A stretch of DNA of 64,000 bases. Source: Sphingomonas sp. GTDB taxonomy: Bacteria; Pseudomonadota; Alphaproteobacteria; Sphingomonadales; Sphingomonadaceae. Below the pieces are notes generated by a model. The model did no database searches. It had not been told where the DNA came from and worked only from the letters and a program-made list of their open reading frames with translations. The stretch spans positions 186,001 through 250,000 of the forward strand of contig NZ_JAFKLZ010000001.1 of NCBI RefSeq assembly GCF_017304615.1. The letters are read 5' to 3'. Position 1 is the stretch's first letter, and each line of letters starts with the position of its first letter. Below are positions 33,176 through 42,182 of the stretch, piece by piece. Both the position numbers and the translations under genes were made by a program.

Positions 33176-34092
33176 TCCCGCTCTGGCTGCCCGCCGCGCT
33201 GATCGGTGGCGCGTTGCAGGCATGGCGGACCGCGGTGCAACGCCGCGTGTCGCGGACGCTGTCGGTCAACGCGGCCGGGCTGGTTCGCTATCTCTACGGC
33301 CTGCCGATCGCGGTCCTGCTCGTATGCGGCTACCAGTTCTGGTTTGCCCCGGCGGCGTTTCCGGCGCTCGGAAACTGGTTTCTTCCTTACTGCCTGGGCG
33401 GCGGCCTCGCGCAGATTATCGCGACCAACCTGTTGCTGATGGCATTCGGCGAACGCAACTTCGTCGTCGGCACGGCCTATTCTAAGACCGAAGCGGTGCA
33501 GAGCGCGTTGCTGTCGGTCCTGTTGCTCGGCGATCACCTGAGGCCGCTAACCTGGATCGGCATCGGCTTCGGCGTCGCGGGCGTCATGATCCTGTCGACC
33601 GGCGGCAAGCGGATGGGGCCGGGCGAGCTGTTGCGTTCGCTCGGGCAGCCGGCGGCGCGCTACGGCATCGCGTCCGGGTTCATGTTCGCGCTGACGACGA
33701 TCGGGATACGTGCCGCGACGCAGGAAGTGCGGACGCCCGATCATATCCGCGCCGCGCTGATCGTGCTCGCGGTGACGGTCGCGCTGCAGACGGTGCTGCA
33801 GGGCGCATACCTGGTGTGGCGCGAGCGTGATCAGGTGGCGGCGGTGTTCGCCGAATGGCGCACGGCGGGGCAGGTCGGGTTGATGTCGTCGGTCGCGTCG
33901 GCGTGCTGGTTTACCGGCTTCGCCTCGGCGCCGGTGGCCTTGGTGCGGATCGTCGGGCAGATCGAGGTCGCGTTCACGATGGCGTTCGCGCACTTCTATC
34001 TGGGCGAACGGACCGCGCGCAGCGAGATGCTGGGGTTGTTCCTCGTCGCCATCGGCGTCGTGCTCGCGCTCGCGGGCGCGTGGCACACCTAG
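33172..34092 (+). CDS. EamA/DMT-family transporter
   Basis: The product has 306 residues with about ten hydrophobic helices in two EamA repeats (33172-33650 and 33650-34092). The conserved second-repeat end HFYLGERTARSEMLGLFLVAIG is typical. It is probably a small-molecule exporter. The start overlaps the fumarase stop. Confidence 0.85.
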   Translation: MIPLWLPAALIGGALQAWRTAVQRRVSRTLSVNAAGLVRYLYGLPIAVLLVCGYQFWFAPAAFPALGNWFLPYCLGGGLAQIIATNLLLMAFGERNFVVGTAYSKTEAVQSALLSVLLLGDHLRPLTWIGIGFGVAGVMILSTGGKRMGPGELLRSLGQPAARYGIASGFMFALTTIGIRAATQEVRTPDHIRAALIVLAVTVALQTVLQGAYLVWRERDQVAAVFAEWRTAGQVGLMSSVASACWFTGFASAPVALVRIVGQIEVAFTMAFAHFYLGERTARSEMLGLFLVAIGVVLALAGAWHT

Positions 34093-34139
34093 GCCGGTCA
34101 TTCGCTAAGCAGTATTTAACCATCATCCCCTAACGCTTT

Positions 34140-34157
34140 CCCCTGATTTTCCAGGGG
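34140..34157 (+). promoter_or_regulatory. hairpin that contains the Shine-Dalgarno of the chemotaxis gene
   Basis: CCCCTG (34140-34145) and CAGGGG (34152-34157) pair across ATTTTC. The right arm is the apparent ribosome-binding site (AGGGGG) of the TTG-started gene at 34165. Folding would hide the ribosome site. Confidence 0.6.
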
Positions 34158-34164
34158 GTTTGAT

Positions 34165-35547
34165 TTGGACATCGCGCAAACCGTCCAGACCGCGGCGCGG
34201 ATGTCGGGCGAGCTGGGTATCCGGACGCTCGATCTTCAGGCCGACATCAGCGAACTGGCGGGCCGCGTGACCGACCAGGCGACGACGATCGAGACGATCG
34301 GCGGGGATGCCATACGGCTGGCGGAAAACGGCGAGAGTATCGCGACCGCGGCGCAGGAAGCGCGATACAGCGCGAGCGCGGCGCGCGCGGTGATCGACGA
34401 TTCGAGCCGCCAGCTGTCGACCGCGACCGCCAATGTCGTCGAGCTGATCGACCAGGTCAGCGACATCCACGCCGCGCTGGGCGGTTTCAACGAAGCGCTG
34501 GAGACGGTGGCCCACGTCACCTCGGTCATCAGCGGGATCGCCAGCCAGACCAATCTGCTCGCGCTCAACGCGACGATCGAGGCGGCGCGCGCGGGCGACG
34601 CGGGCCGCGGCTTCGCGGTTGTCGCGCAGGAAGTGAAGAAGCTCGCCAACGAAACCGCGACCGCGACGCAGAAGATCGAACAATCGATCCGCGCGCTGAC
34701 CGGCGAGGCGTCGGGGATGCTCGGCCGTGTCGCGCACGGCGTCGAAAAGGCGCAGTCGGCGCATGACGGCACGCGCGACATAGAGGCGCTGGTCGGGCGG
34801 CTGTCGACGCTGATGCATGGCCTGTCGGACAATAGCGAGGACGTGGCGGACTCGATCGGCTTTATCGTCGAATCGATCGGCAATATCCGCACCGGCCTGG
34901 GCAGCCTGGCGCACAGCTCAACCGGCAATGCCGACGGCCTGCAACGGCTGTCGCAGCGCCTGACCGGGGTCAGCGACGACACCAACACCCTGCTGCAATA
35001 TTTCGCGCAAAGCGGCGTCGAGATCGTGGATTCGCCCTATATCCGGTTCGGCCTCGATACCGCGAACGCGGTGGCGGGACGGCTCGAAGCGGCGCTGGCG
35101 GACGGCGAGATCAGCGCGGCCGACTTGTTCAGCGATGATTATACGCCGATCCCGGGCAGCAGTCCGGCGCAGTTCACGCACCCGGTCCAGCGCATCATCG
35201 TTCCGGCGGCGCGCCCCCACCAGGAGACGGCGCGCGGACACAAGGGCTTCTTCGGCATGACATTCACCGATCGCAACGGCTTCGGCGCGGTGGCGATGCC
35301 CGAACGCGCGCATCCGCAACGCCCCGGCGACGATGCGTGGAACGCCGAACATTCGCGCCAGGGACTGGTGTTCGATTTTCCGGAGACGCAGGCGCAGTGC
35401 AAGATCACCGATCCGTTCTGTCTCAAGGCGTATCGCCGCGCGACGGCGTCGGGCGAAGTGCTGTTGCTCAAGCAAGTGATCGCGTCGATCGCGGTAAAGG
35501 GGCGGCACTGGGGTATCCTGCAATTCGCGTACGAGGACCAGGGCTGA
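34165..35547 (+). CDS. soluble methyl-accepting-type chemotaxis protein
   Basis: The product has 460 residues and no transmembrane helix. The MCP signalling domain is in the N-terminal half (hairpin tip [20 protein letters not shown] at about 128-147). The C-terminal 170 residues form a sensor-like region with [12 protein letters not shown] and [11 protein letters not shown]. Domain order is the reverse of typical receptors, with the signalling part first. TTG 34165 follows AGGGGG. It is a cytoplasmic sensor; the ligand is unknown. Confidence 0.87.
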   Translation: MDIAQTVQTAARMSGELGIRTLDLQADISELAGRVTDQATTIETIGGDAIRLAENGESIATAAQEARYSASAARAVIDDSSRQLSTATANVVELIDQVSDIHAALGGFNEALETVAHVTSVISGIASQTNLLALNATIEAARAGDAGRGFAVVAQEVKKLANETATATQKIEQSIRALTGEASGMLGRVAHGVEKAQSAHDGTRDIEALVGRLSTLMHGLSDNSEDVADSIGFIVESIGNIRTGLGSLAHSSTGNADGLQRLSQRLTGVSDDTNTLLQYFAQSGVEIVDSPYIRFGLDTANAVAGRLEAALADGEISAADLFSDDYTPIPGSSPAQFTHPVQRIIVPAARPHQETARGHKGFFGMTFTDRNGFGAVAMPERAHPQRPGDDAWNAEHSRQGLVFDFPETQAQCKITDPFCLKAYRRATASGEVLLLKQVIASIAVKGRHWGILQFAYEDQG

Positions 35548-35589
35548 TCGCGGCTTGAACCGCCCGGCCCGCTGTGAGACGGGCGGGAA

Positions 35590-36762
35590 ATGGCGTTTGT
35601 CGGCAGAGTATCGCGGTGGATCGGCACGGCGCTGTTGTGGACCGTCATCCTGTCGTCCCTGACGTTGGCGATCCTCCCGCATTTCCTCGACGCGCGCTAT
35701 TATCGCGGGTCCGCGAGCAGCCATTTCGACGGCGAGCATTTCTTCAACCCCGATGGCAGCGACGAAGTATTCACGCCGGCCAACGGTTTCGCGACGATCG
35801 CGCGCTATGCGCTGGGCAATGACGACCGCCCGGCATGGCCCGCTCGCATCGCGGTGACGCCGGCCCGGCCGCCCGCGCGAGTCGAGGGCGACCGGATGCT
35901 GGCGACATGGGTCGGGCATTCGAGCGTGCTGGTGCAGACGGCGGGCATCAACATCCTGACCGATCCCGTGTGGAGCAAGAGTGCGGGGCCGCTCGGGTTC
36001 GGACCGACGCGCGTCGCCGAGCCGGGCATCCGGTTCGAGGATCTCCCCAAGATCGACCTCGTGCTCGTCAGCCACGATCATTACGATCACATGGACCTGA
36101 CGACGCTCAAACGGTTATGGGATCGCGACAAGCCGCTGATCGTCACCAGCCTGGGCAACGACAGCGTGATCGGGCAGGCGGGGGTCCCGGCGACCGCGCG
36201 CGACTGGGGCGGGCGCGTGGCGGTGCGGCCGGGGATCGACGTCGTGGTCAATCGCGGCCACCATTGGGACAGCCGTTGGTTCACCGACCGCAACCGCGCC
36301 TTGTGGTCGAGCTTCGTGGTGCGATTGCCGAGCGGCGGCAATCTGTTCTTCGCGGGCGACACCGGGGCGGGCGATCTCGGCTGGGCGGACAAGGCCGCGA
36401 GTTACGGCCCGATCCGGCTCGCGCTGATCCCGATCGGCGCGTTCCGCTTTACCGCCGGGCAGATGGCGTCGGGAAGCCATATCGGGCCGGTCGATGCGGT
36501 CGAGGTCTATCGCCGGCTGGGCGCGGCGCGAGCGATCGGCGTGCATTGGGGGACGTTCCGGCTATCCTACGAGGCGTGGGATACGCCGCCCAAGCTGCTC
36601 GCGGCGGCGGAGCGGTGCACCGGCCAGCGCGGGTTCGGCACGCAGCCGATTGGGCGGACGGTCGAGGTGCCGGCCTATGTCGCGCCGCCGTCACGCCCGA
36701 CGCTTTCGCGCGTTGACCTCCTGCGTTGTCTGGATACGCCCGCGGTGAAAGCCCTGCGCTGA
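35590..36762 (+). CDS. MBL-fold metallohydrolase (NAPE-PLD-like), membrane-anchored
   Basis: The product has 390 residues. One N-terminal transmembrane helix (about 11-30) is followed by a metallo-beta-lactamase fold. Metal ligands are in SHDHYDHMD, in the later GHHWDSRW and FFAGDTGAG, and in GVHWGTFRLSYEAW. It resembles the NAPE-phospholipase D/UlaG-like branch. The substrate may be a phospholipid, but that is inference. The end is followed by a REP-like element. Confidence 0.87.
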   Translation: MAFVGRVSRWIGTALLWTVILSSLTLAILPHFLDARYYRGSASSHFDGEHFFNPDGSDEVFTPANGFATIARYALGNDDRPAWPARIAVTPARPPARVEGDRMLATWVGHSSVLVQTAGINILTDPVWSKSAGPLGFGPTRVAEPGIRFEDLPKIDLVLVSHDHYDHMDLTTLKRLWDRDKPLIVTSLGNDSVIGQAGVPATARDWGGRVAVRPGIDVVVNRGHHWDSRWFTDRNRALWSSFVVRLPSGGNLFFAGDTGAGDLGWADKAASYGPIRLALIPIGAFRFTAGQMASGSHIGPVDAVEVYRRLGAARAIGVHWGTFRLSYEAWDTPPKLLAAAERCTGQRGFGTQPIGRTVEVPAYVAPPSRPTLSRVDLLRCLDTPAVKALR

Positions 36763-36773
36763 CCGTCAACCCC

Positions 36774-36851
36774 GTTCGTGCTGAGCTTGTCGAAGCACGT
36801 GTTGCAAGCGATGCCGATGGTCCCGCACTTCGACAAGCTCAGTGCGAACGG
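36774..36851. repeat. REP-like inverted repeat
   Basis: TTCGTGCTGAGCTTGTCGAA on the left pairs with TTCGACAAGCTCAGTGCGAA on the right across about 30 bp. This is the REP class widely seen in sphingomonads and xanthomonads, unrelated in sequence to the 1229 and 58898 elements. Confidence 0.9.
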
Positions 36852-36917
36852 AGCAAACAGTCCAGGCGCTTGAGCGCCGTCGCCGCGATGCTAAGGTGGC
36901 GCGCAAAGGGGAGGGGC

Positions 36918-37373
36918 ATGCCCGCACGGCCAGTATCGAGCCAGTACGAGACCAGCATCGACCGCGTCGGGCTGGCGATCGGCGCGGGCGGGCTGATGGG
37001 CGGCGCGATCGGCGTGCTGCTGATGGCATTTGCGGGAACGCACAATGCCGCCGCGTTGCTCGCGGGTCTGCTGATCGGGTCATTGATGACGGCGCTGTCG
37101 ATCACTGCGCTGGCGGCGATCCCCTGGGCGTTGCTCCACGCCAGCGGCCGGCGCGGGCCGATGGCCGCGGCGGTTCTGGGCGCGGCGATCGGGTTCGCTC
37201 TGTTTCTCGGCGGCCAGACCTATGGCTATGGCCTGTTCACCATGCCCGCCACGGACGCGGGCGCGTTGCTGTATCGCTGGGCGAGCGGATTCCTGACCAG
37301 CCTGGTCATGGCCGCGATGGCCGCCGGCGTCGCGGTCGTGATGTGGCGGGTGGCCTACCGCAAGGTGGGGTAG
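36918..37373 (+). CDS. membrane protein of unknown function
   Basis: The product has 151 residues with four hydrophobic helices (GLMGGAIGVLLMAFAG, LLAGLLIGSLMTALSI, MAAAVLGAAIGFALFLGG and TSLVMAAMAAGVAVVMW). GGGGAGGGG precedes the ATG at 36918. Longer readings run into the REP element. I recognise no family. Confidence 0.6.
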   Translation: MPARPVSSQYETSIDRVGLAIGAGGLMGGAIGVLLMAFAGTHNAAALLAGLLIGSLMTALSITALAAIPWALLHASGRRGPMAAAVLGAAIGFALFLGGQTYGYGLFTMPATDAGALLYRWASGFLTSLVMAAMAAGVAVVMWRVAYRKVG

Positions 37374-37374
37374 G

Positions 37375-37394
37375 CGGGAGGGTCGCCCCTCCCG
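37375..37394. terminator. hairpin between converging genes
   Basis: CGGGAGGG and CCCTCCCG pair across TCGC, directly after the membrane protein stop. No T tract follows. Confidence 0.45.
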
Positions 37395-37406
37395 GCCGCC
37401 CCATGA

Positions 37407-37928
37407 TTACATCGCCGTCGCGCCCGGTGCCTTCATGTCGCTCGCGGTGCATTCGCCCTTGCGGGTCGAATGGACGCGGACTTCCATCAGGCCTTCCCTG
37501 GCGCCCGATGCGTCGAAGCCTTCGACGGTCATCGTGATATCCTGATCGGTCGCGCCGAGCGAGCCGGCCGCGGTGATCTTCGCGGTCTTGCCCCCGGCGT
37601 CCTTGCAGGTGCCCGCGACGTCCAGCGAGCCGCCCGCCGCCGACTTCTTGTCGAACGTGCAGGTGCCGCCGCCGCTGCCGAGCTTTTCGAGATTGGCGGT
37701 CGGGTCTTCCTTTTCCGCCATTTCTGGCGTGACGCACACGGTCACCGAATTCATCGCCGCGAACATCTGACCGAGCGCGGCCTTGGCCTTTTCGGCGTCC
37801 TTGCCCTCGAACCGCTTGAGCTCCATCGTCTGCGACCAGCTTCCCGGCTGGCGCTTGGGCGGCGGACCCTTGGCGCATCCGGCGAGCAGCATCGCCGCGA
37901 TCGCGGCGGTCATCATGGTCTTGTGCAT
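37407..37928 (-). CDS. DUF3617 lipoprotein (second of a tandem pair)
   Basis: The product has 173 residues. A signal peptide ends in the lipobox LLAGC (cysteine 18). The mature part has the DUF3617 pattern PGSWSQTME and VTVCVTPEMA, with later cysteines for a disulfide. The Shine-Dalgarno is AAGGAGTGACG. The family is periplasmic and uncharacterised. Its upstream neighbour is a paralogue. Confidence 0.85.
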   Translation of the reverse strand: MHKTMMTAAIAAMLLAGCAKGPPPKRQPGSWSQTMELKRFEGKDAEKAKAALGQMFAAMNSVTVCVTPEMAEKEDPTANLEKLGSGGGTCTFDKKSAAGGSLDVAGTCKDAGGKTAKITAAGSLGATDQDITMTVEGFDASGAREGLMEVRVHSTRKGECTASDMKAPGATAM

Positions 37929-37930
37929 CG

Positions 37931-38488
37931 TCACTCCTTGTCTTCGGTTCCGCGGCAAGCCCCCGTGCGCTTGCCGTCCACGGTCATCTTCATCGACATC
38001 GCGGCATAGGGCGAGCTGCTGTCCGTATTCGATGCCATCTCCATATGATAGCTGTCGGGCGAGAAATTGCCCGTCATCGTGGCGGTCATGTTGCCGCCTT
38101 CGTTCTTGCAGGTCATCGCCGCGTCGATCTTGCCGCCGCCCATCGTGAAGCGGTTGTAGGTGCAGCTCTTGTCGGCCTCCTTGTCGCCGGTGAAGAAGGC
38201 GCGCTTGGCCTTGACGTCCTCCTCGGTCACGCAGCTGACGAACTTCTGCGCGCCGCCGATCCGGCCGGCCAGCTTCGCCTGCGCTTCGGCCGGCAGCTTG
38301 GGCATCTTCATGTTGTTGATCGTCATCGTGCCTTCCCACCGGCCCGGCGAGATCATGTCCGCGCCGCCGGTCGCTGCGGCGACCTTGGCCTTGACCTCCG
38401 CCTCGCTGGCGTTGGTGGCGGTGACGGTCGGGCCGCTGTTGCATGCGGCGAGCGGCAGCAGGGCGGTGACGAGCAGGAAACGGCGCAT
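37931..38488 (-). CDS. DUF3617 lipoprotein (first of a tandem pair)
   Basis: The product has 185 residues with lipobox PLAAC (cysteine 16). PGRWEGTMTI, KFVSCVTEEDV and CTYNRFTMGGGKIDA follow the same order of blocks as in the next gene. The gap between the two genes is two bases. The two share a promoter, probably in the DNA before uvrB. Confidence 0.85.
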   Translation of the reverse strand: MRRFLLVTALLPLAACNSGPTVTATNASEAEVKAKVAAATGGADMISPGRWEGTMTINNMKMPKLPAEAQAKLAGRIGGAQKFVSCVTEEDVKAKRAFFTGDKEADKSCTYNRFTMGGGKIDAAMTCKNEGGNMTATMTGNFSPDSYHMEMASNTDSSSPYAAMSMKMTVDGKRTGACRGTEDKE

Positions 38489-38582
38489 GATTGGACTCCC
38501 CTGAAGTATCTGGCCTGAAAATCCGACGCGACCGTTCCCGCTTTGTTGCGGGTTGGCCACCTTCATCCCATATTCCGTGACT

Positions 38583-40790
38583 ATGGCAATCCAGATTCGC
38601 ACCAACCTGGCCGAACCCGAGACCGGGCAGTCGTTCATTCCGCACCGGCCCGAGCGCCCAGCCAAGGTCGAGGGCGGCAAGGCGTTCAAGCTGGTCAGCG
38701 ACTACGAGCCGTCGGGCGATCAGCCGACCGCGATCAAGGAACTGACCGAGGCAGCGCTGGCCGGGGAACGCGACCAGGTACTGCTGGGCGTGACGGGGTC
38801 GGGCAAGACCTTCACCATGGCCAAGGTGATCGAGACGCTGCAGCGGCCGGCGTTGATCCTGGCGCCGAACAAGATTCTCGCGGCGCAGCTTTACGGGGAG
38901 TTCAAGAGCTTCTTCCCGGAGAATGCGGTCGAGTATTTCGTCAGCTATTACGACTATTACCAGCCCGAAGCCTACGTGCCGCGGTCCGACACGTACATCG
39001 AGAAGGAAAGCTCGGTGAACGAGGCGATAGACCGGATGCGGCATAGCGCCACCCGGTCGCTGCTCGAACGCGACGACGTGCTGATCGTGGCGTCGGTGTC
39101 GTGCCTGTACGGCATCGGATCGGTCGAGACCTATTCGGCGATGATCTTCGACCTGAAGAAGGGTCAGACGGTCGACCAGCGCGAGATCGTGCGGAAACTC
39201 GTCGCGCTGCAATACAAGCGCAACGACGCCGCCTTCGCGCGCGGCAATTTCCGCGTGAAGGGCGACAATCTGGAGATATTCCCGTCGCACTATGAGGACA
39301 CGGCGTGGCGCGTGTCGTTCTTCGGCGACGACATCGAGGAGATCGTCGAGTTCGACCCGCTGACGGGGAAGAAGATCGCGTCGCTGAACTATGTCCGTGT
39401 GTTCGCCAATTCGCACTATGTGACGCCGGGGCCGACGCTCAAGCAAGCGATGGAGGCGATCAAGTTCGAGCTCGCCGAACGGCTCAAGGAGTTGCAGATC
39501 GAGGGCAAGCTGCTCGAGGCGCAGCGGCTCGAACAGCGTACGAACTTCGACCTGGAAATGATTGCGGCGACTGGAAGTTGCGCTGGGATCGAGAATTACT
39601 CGCGCTTCCTGACCGGGCGCATGCCGGGCGAACCGCCGCCGACCCTGTTCGAATATCTGCCCGAAAACGCGCTGCTGTTCGTCGACGAGAGCCACCAGAC
39701 GATCGGCCAGATCAACGGCATGGCGCGGGGCGACCATCGGCGGAAGATCACGCTGGCGGAATATGGCTTCCGCCTGCCGAGCTGCATCGACAATCGCCCG
39801 TTGCGCTTCAACGAATGGGACGCGATGCGCCCGCAGACAACCTACGTCTCTGCAACGCCGGGCGGGTGGGAGATGGAGCAGACCGGCGGCGTGTTCGCCG
39901 AACAGGTGATCCGTCCGACCGGGCTGATCGACCCGCCGGTCGATATTCGCCCGGTCGAGGACCAGGTGCAGGATTGCATCAACGAATGCCGCAAGACCGC
40001 GGAGGCCGGATATCGCACGCTCGTCACCACGCTGACCAAGCGGATGGCGGAGGATCTGACCGAGTTCATGCACGAGGCGGGCTTGAAGGTCCGCTACATG
40101 CATTCGGACGTCGAGACGCTGGAAAGAATCGAGCTGATCCGTGATCTTAGGCTCGGAGTCTATGATGTGCTGGTAGGGATCAACCTGCTGCGCGAAGGCC
40201 TCGATATTCCCGAGTGCGGCCTCGTCTGCATCCTCGACGCCGACAAGGAAGGGTTCCTGCGCTCCGAAACGTCGCTGATCCAGACGATCGGCCGCGCCGC
40301 GCGCAACGTCGACGGGCGCGTGATCCTCTATGCCGACCGCATGACCGGCAGCATGGAACGCGCGATCAACGAGACCAACAGGCGGCGGGAGAAGCAGCGC
40401 GAATACAATGTACTGCACGGGATTACGCCGACGACGATCAAGCGCAATATCGGCGACATCATCCAGGATGTTGCCAGCCGTGACCAAGTGACGGTCGAGA
40501 TCGACGAGGACCGCCCGCACATGGTCGGCCACAACCTGCGCGCGTATATCGAGGAGCTCGAAAAGAAGATGCGCGCGGCGGCGGCGGACCTGGAGTTCGA
40601 GGAAGCCGGGCGGCTGCGCGACGAAATCCGGTCGCTGGAGGCGGAGGAACTCGGCTTGCCGCCTAGCGAGCACAAAGCGCCGATCATGGGACGGTCGAAC
40701 GAAGGCAAGCCAGGGACGCGCAAGACGCGTTACGGCAAGAGCCAGAAGATGCGCGCCGGTATGCCGGGGAGCAGTCGGCGCGCGCGCTGA
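38583..40790 (+). CDS. uvrB: excinuclease ABC subunit B
   Basis: The product has 735 residues: Walker A GVTGSGKT (69-76), the damage-binding beta-hairpin ([12 protein letters not shown]), helicase motifs ([31 protein letters not shown]) and a C-terminal UVR domain ([20 protein letters not shown]). The length is slightly above the E. coli 673 because of a longer tail. It nicks damaged DNA with UvrA and UvrC. ATG 38583 is used; a GTG at 38577 is possible. Confidence 0.97.
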   Translation: MAIQIRTNLAEPETGQSFIPHRPERPAKVEGGKAFKLVSDYEPSGDQPTAIKELTEAALAGERDQVLLGVTGSGKTFTMAKVIETLQRPALILAPNKILAAQLYGEFKSFFPENAVEYFVSYYDYYQPEAYVPRSDTYIEKESSVNEAIDRMRHSATRSLLERDDVLIVASVSCLYGIGSVETYSAMIFDLKKGQTVDQREIVRKLVALQYKRNDAAFARGNFRVKGDNLEIFPSHYEDTAWRVSFFGDDIEEIVEFDPLTGKKIASLNYVRVFANSHYVTPGPTLKQAMEAIKFELAERLKELQIEGKLLEAQRLEQRTNFDLEMIAATGSCAGIENYSRFLTGRMPGEPPPTLFEYLPENALLFVDESHQTIGQINGMARGDHRRKITLAEYGFRLPSCIDNRPLRFNEWDAMRPQTTYVSATPGGWEMEQTGGVFAEQVIRPTGLIDPPVDIRPVEDQVQDCINECRKTAEAGYRTLVTTLTKRMAEDLTEFMHEAGLKVRYMHSDVETLERIELIRDLRLGVYDVLVGINLLREGLDIPECGLVCILDADKEGFLRSETSLIQTIGRAARNVDGRVILYADRMTGSMERAINETNRRREKQREYNVLHGITPTTIKRNIGDIIQDVASRDQVTVEIDEDRPHMVGHNLRAYIEELEKKMRAAAADLEFEEAGRLRDEIRSLEAEELGLPPSEHKAPIMGRSNEGKPGTRKTRYGKSQKMRAGMPGSSRRAR

Positions 40791-40799
40791 CTCGCGCCG

Positions 40800-41165
40800 T
40801 CACCCGATCGCCAGATCCTGCCGGTCCGCGCCGTAATAGCTGGCGACGCGATCGGCATAGTCCTGATCGAAGGCCGGCGCCGTGCTTGCCCAGCTCGGAC
40901 CGCCCTCCAGCACCTTCGGCTCGACCGATGCGATATATTGGTCGCCCGCGCTGTCATAAGCCAACAGCGCGACCGGCACAGCGTAATAGGCTTTGCCGAT
41001 GCCGAGAAATCCGCCCAGCCGAAGCACGGCGTACATCGCGCGGCCCGATCGCTTATGAATCATGTACGCGTGCACCGCGCCGATCGTCTTGCCCTCGCGG
41101 CTCTTCACCTTCATCGTTTCGCCCAGATTGGCGGTCAGCAAATGTTGTGCGGCGTCGTCGGTCAC
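40800..41165 (-). CDS. PRC-barrel domain protein
   Basis: The product has 121 residues. The PRC fold shows as VKSREGKTIGAVHAYMI and then YAVPVALLAYDSAGDQYIAS. It ends with a short helical tail (DYADRVASYYGADRQDLA). GTG 41165 with AAGGGG upstream is preferred over a TTG at 41195. The domain occurs in ribosome-maturation and photosynthetic proteins; the role here is unknown. Confidence 0.75.
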   Translation of the reverse strand: MTDDAAQHLLTANLGETMKVKSREGKTIGAVHAYMIHKRSGRAMYAVLRLGGFLGIGKAYYAVPVALLAYDSAGDQYIASVEPKVLEGGPSWASTAPAFDQDYADRVASYYGADRQDLAIG

Positions 41166-41275
41166 GTTCAATCCCCTTGGTGGCGCGATCAGCAACGAAC
41201 GTGACGCGTCGCCGATCCCGATGCGTTCGCCGCTTTCGGGTTGAGGCGCGGCGCCGGTGTCGCCATGATCGGGCG

Positions 41276-41797
41276 ATGCGTAGATTTTTGGCTGTTTCGT
41301 TCCTCGCCCTGACCCTCGCCGGATGCGTGGCGCCGCCCCAATCGCCCGAAGCGCCGCCGGCCCCGGTCGTCACGCCGCCGCCGCGACCGACCCCTGCGCC
41401 ACCGCCCGCGCCGCTGGCGAGCGACTGGAACGATTGGCCTTTCACGCCGGGGCAGTGGCGATACAGGAAGCAGGGCGACGCCACGATCGGAAGGTTCGAG
41501 AATGGCGAGCGAGCGCTGGTATCGCTGACCTGCGACCGCATTTCCCGGCAGGTGCGGCTGACCGGCATCGCCGCTGCCCCGGCGACGATCCGGACGACGA
41601 CGTTGACTCGTGTGCTGGCGACCACAGCGGATGCTGGCGAAGCTGTGCCGATGCTGTTTTTTGCGGCTAAAGATCCGATGCTCGATGCCATCGCGTTCAG
41701 CCGCGGGCGTTTCGTGATCGAGCAGAAGGGTGTCGCGCCGCTGGTGCTTCCACCCCATGCCGAAATCGGGCGCGTGATCGAGGATTGCCGGGGGTAG
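41276..41797 (+). CDS. proline-rich lipoprotein
   Basis: The product has 173 residues. The lipobox is TLAGC (cysteine 17), followed by a proline-rich linker (APPQSPEAPPAP...) of about 30 residues and a small beta-rich domain with two cysteines (LTCDRISRQV and EDCRG). I do not recognise a named family. It points away from the PRC-barrel gene. Confidence 0.72.
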   Translation: MRRFLAVSFLALTLAGCVAPPQSPEAPPAPVVTPPPRPTPAPPPAPLASDWNDWPFTPGQWRYRKQGDATIGRFENGERALVSLTCDRISRQVRLTGIAAAPATIRTTTLTRVLATTADAGEAVPMLFFAAKDPMLDAIAFSRGRFVIEQKGVAPLVLPPHAEIGRVIEDCRG

Positions 41798-41924
41798 TCG
41801 CTAGGGAGCCGACCAAGGCGAAAGAGAATCGTCGAATTTTGTGTGAATTACAAGACTTGAAATGCTTATCCACGTGATTCACATTCCACTTGTACCCAGC
41901 GTTGGGTACGCCGTTTCAACAAGC
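41798..41924 (+). promoter_or_regulatory. promoter-like region ahead of the leader
   Basis: It holds the inverted repeats TGTGAAT (41842-41848)/ATTCACA (41877-41883) and GTACCCA/TGGGTAC (41892-41909). A DnaA-box-like TTATCCACG is at 41866-41874. A -35-like TTGAAA lies near 41858. No gene is seen. Confidence 0.5.
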
Positions 41925-41940
41925 GAAAGGAGGTGATCCG

Positions 41941-41997
41941 ATGTCTCATGGTTCAGCAATGGGGTCGGTTCAGTTCGTTCGGGGGACGCGCCGCTAA
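41941..41997 (+). CDS. 18-residue leader peptide with a perfect Shine-Dalgarno
   Basis: ATG TCT CAT to TAA encodes MSHGSAMGSVQFVRGTRR. It is preceded by GAAAGGAGGTGATCC (41925-41939), which complements the 3' end of 16S rRNA along 15 bases. The peptide is too short for an ordinary gene finder. Its position before a hairpin-rich leader and terminator suggests a translated leader ORF that controls the downstream ClC gene, or a small-protein gene of its own. Confidence 0.65.
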   Translation: MSHGSAMGSVQFVRGTRR

Positions 41998-42015
41998 GCC
42001 TCGCCGGACCTTGAC

Positions 42016-42108
42016 GGGGGGTATCTTCCCCCAATCAACGCAAGGTCCATAGAGCTAGCGGTCCGCATGGTCCTCCGGGCTGGAGCTCTCCGGCCGCTGA
42101 CCATGTCA
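42016..42108 (+). ncRNA. structured RNA leader of the ClC-channel gene
   Basis: After the leader ORF, the RNA can form a hairpin around GGGGG-TATCTT-CCCCC, enclosed by distant GGACCTTG/CAAGGTCC arms, and another with CATGGTC/GACCATG arms. A long terminator hairpin follows at 42110. No known riboswitch is recognised. An independent sRNA is also possible. Confidence 0.5.
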
Positions 42109-42109
42109 G

Positions 42110-42150
42110 GAGGTTGCCGGGGCGTCGAGAGACCCCCGGCAGCCTCTTTT
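42110..42150 (+). terminator. strong intrinsic terminator before the ClC gene
   Basis: GAGGTTGCCGGGG pairs with CCCCGGCAGCCTC over 13 bp, with one G-U pair and an 11-nt loop, and ends in TTTT. It lies 33 bp before the channel start. Confidence 0.9.
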
Positions 42151-42182
42151 CATTTCCGGCCTATGCGCGGATAGCGCGCGCC

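Noticed and set aside
36726-36917. N-terminal extension of the membrane protein at 36918
   Set aside because: The open frame runs through the REP element (a typical ELVEA pattern) and has no ribosome site.
37407-40673. A very long leftward open frame (over 1000 codons) opposite uvrB
   Set aside because: uvrB on the plus strand is certain. The frame is a GC-rich antisense artefact; only its last 174 codons are the DUF3617 gene.
42000-42110. Fluoride riboswitch before the ClC gene
   Set aside because: The conserved fluoride-aptamer segments are not seen, and the channel lacks the fluoride-type pore motif.
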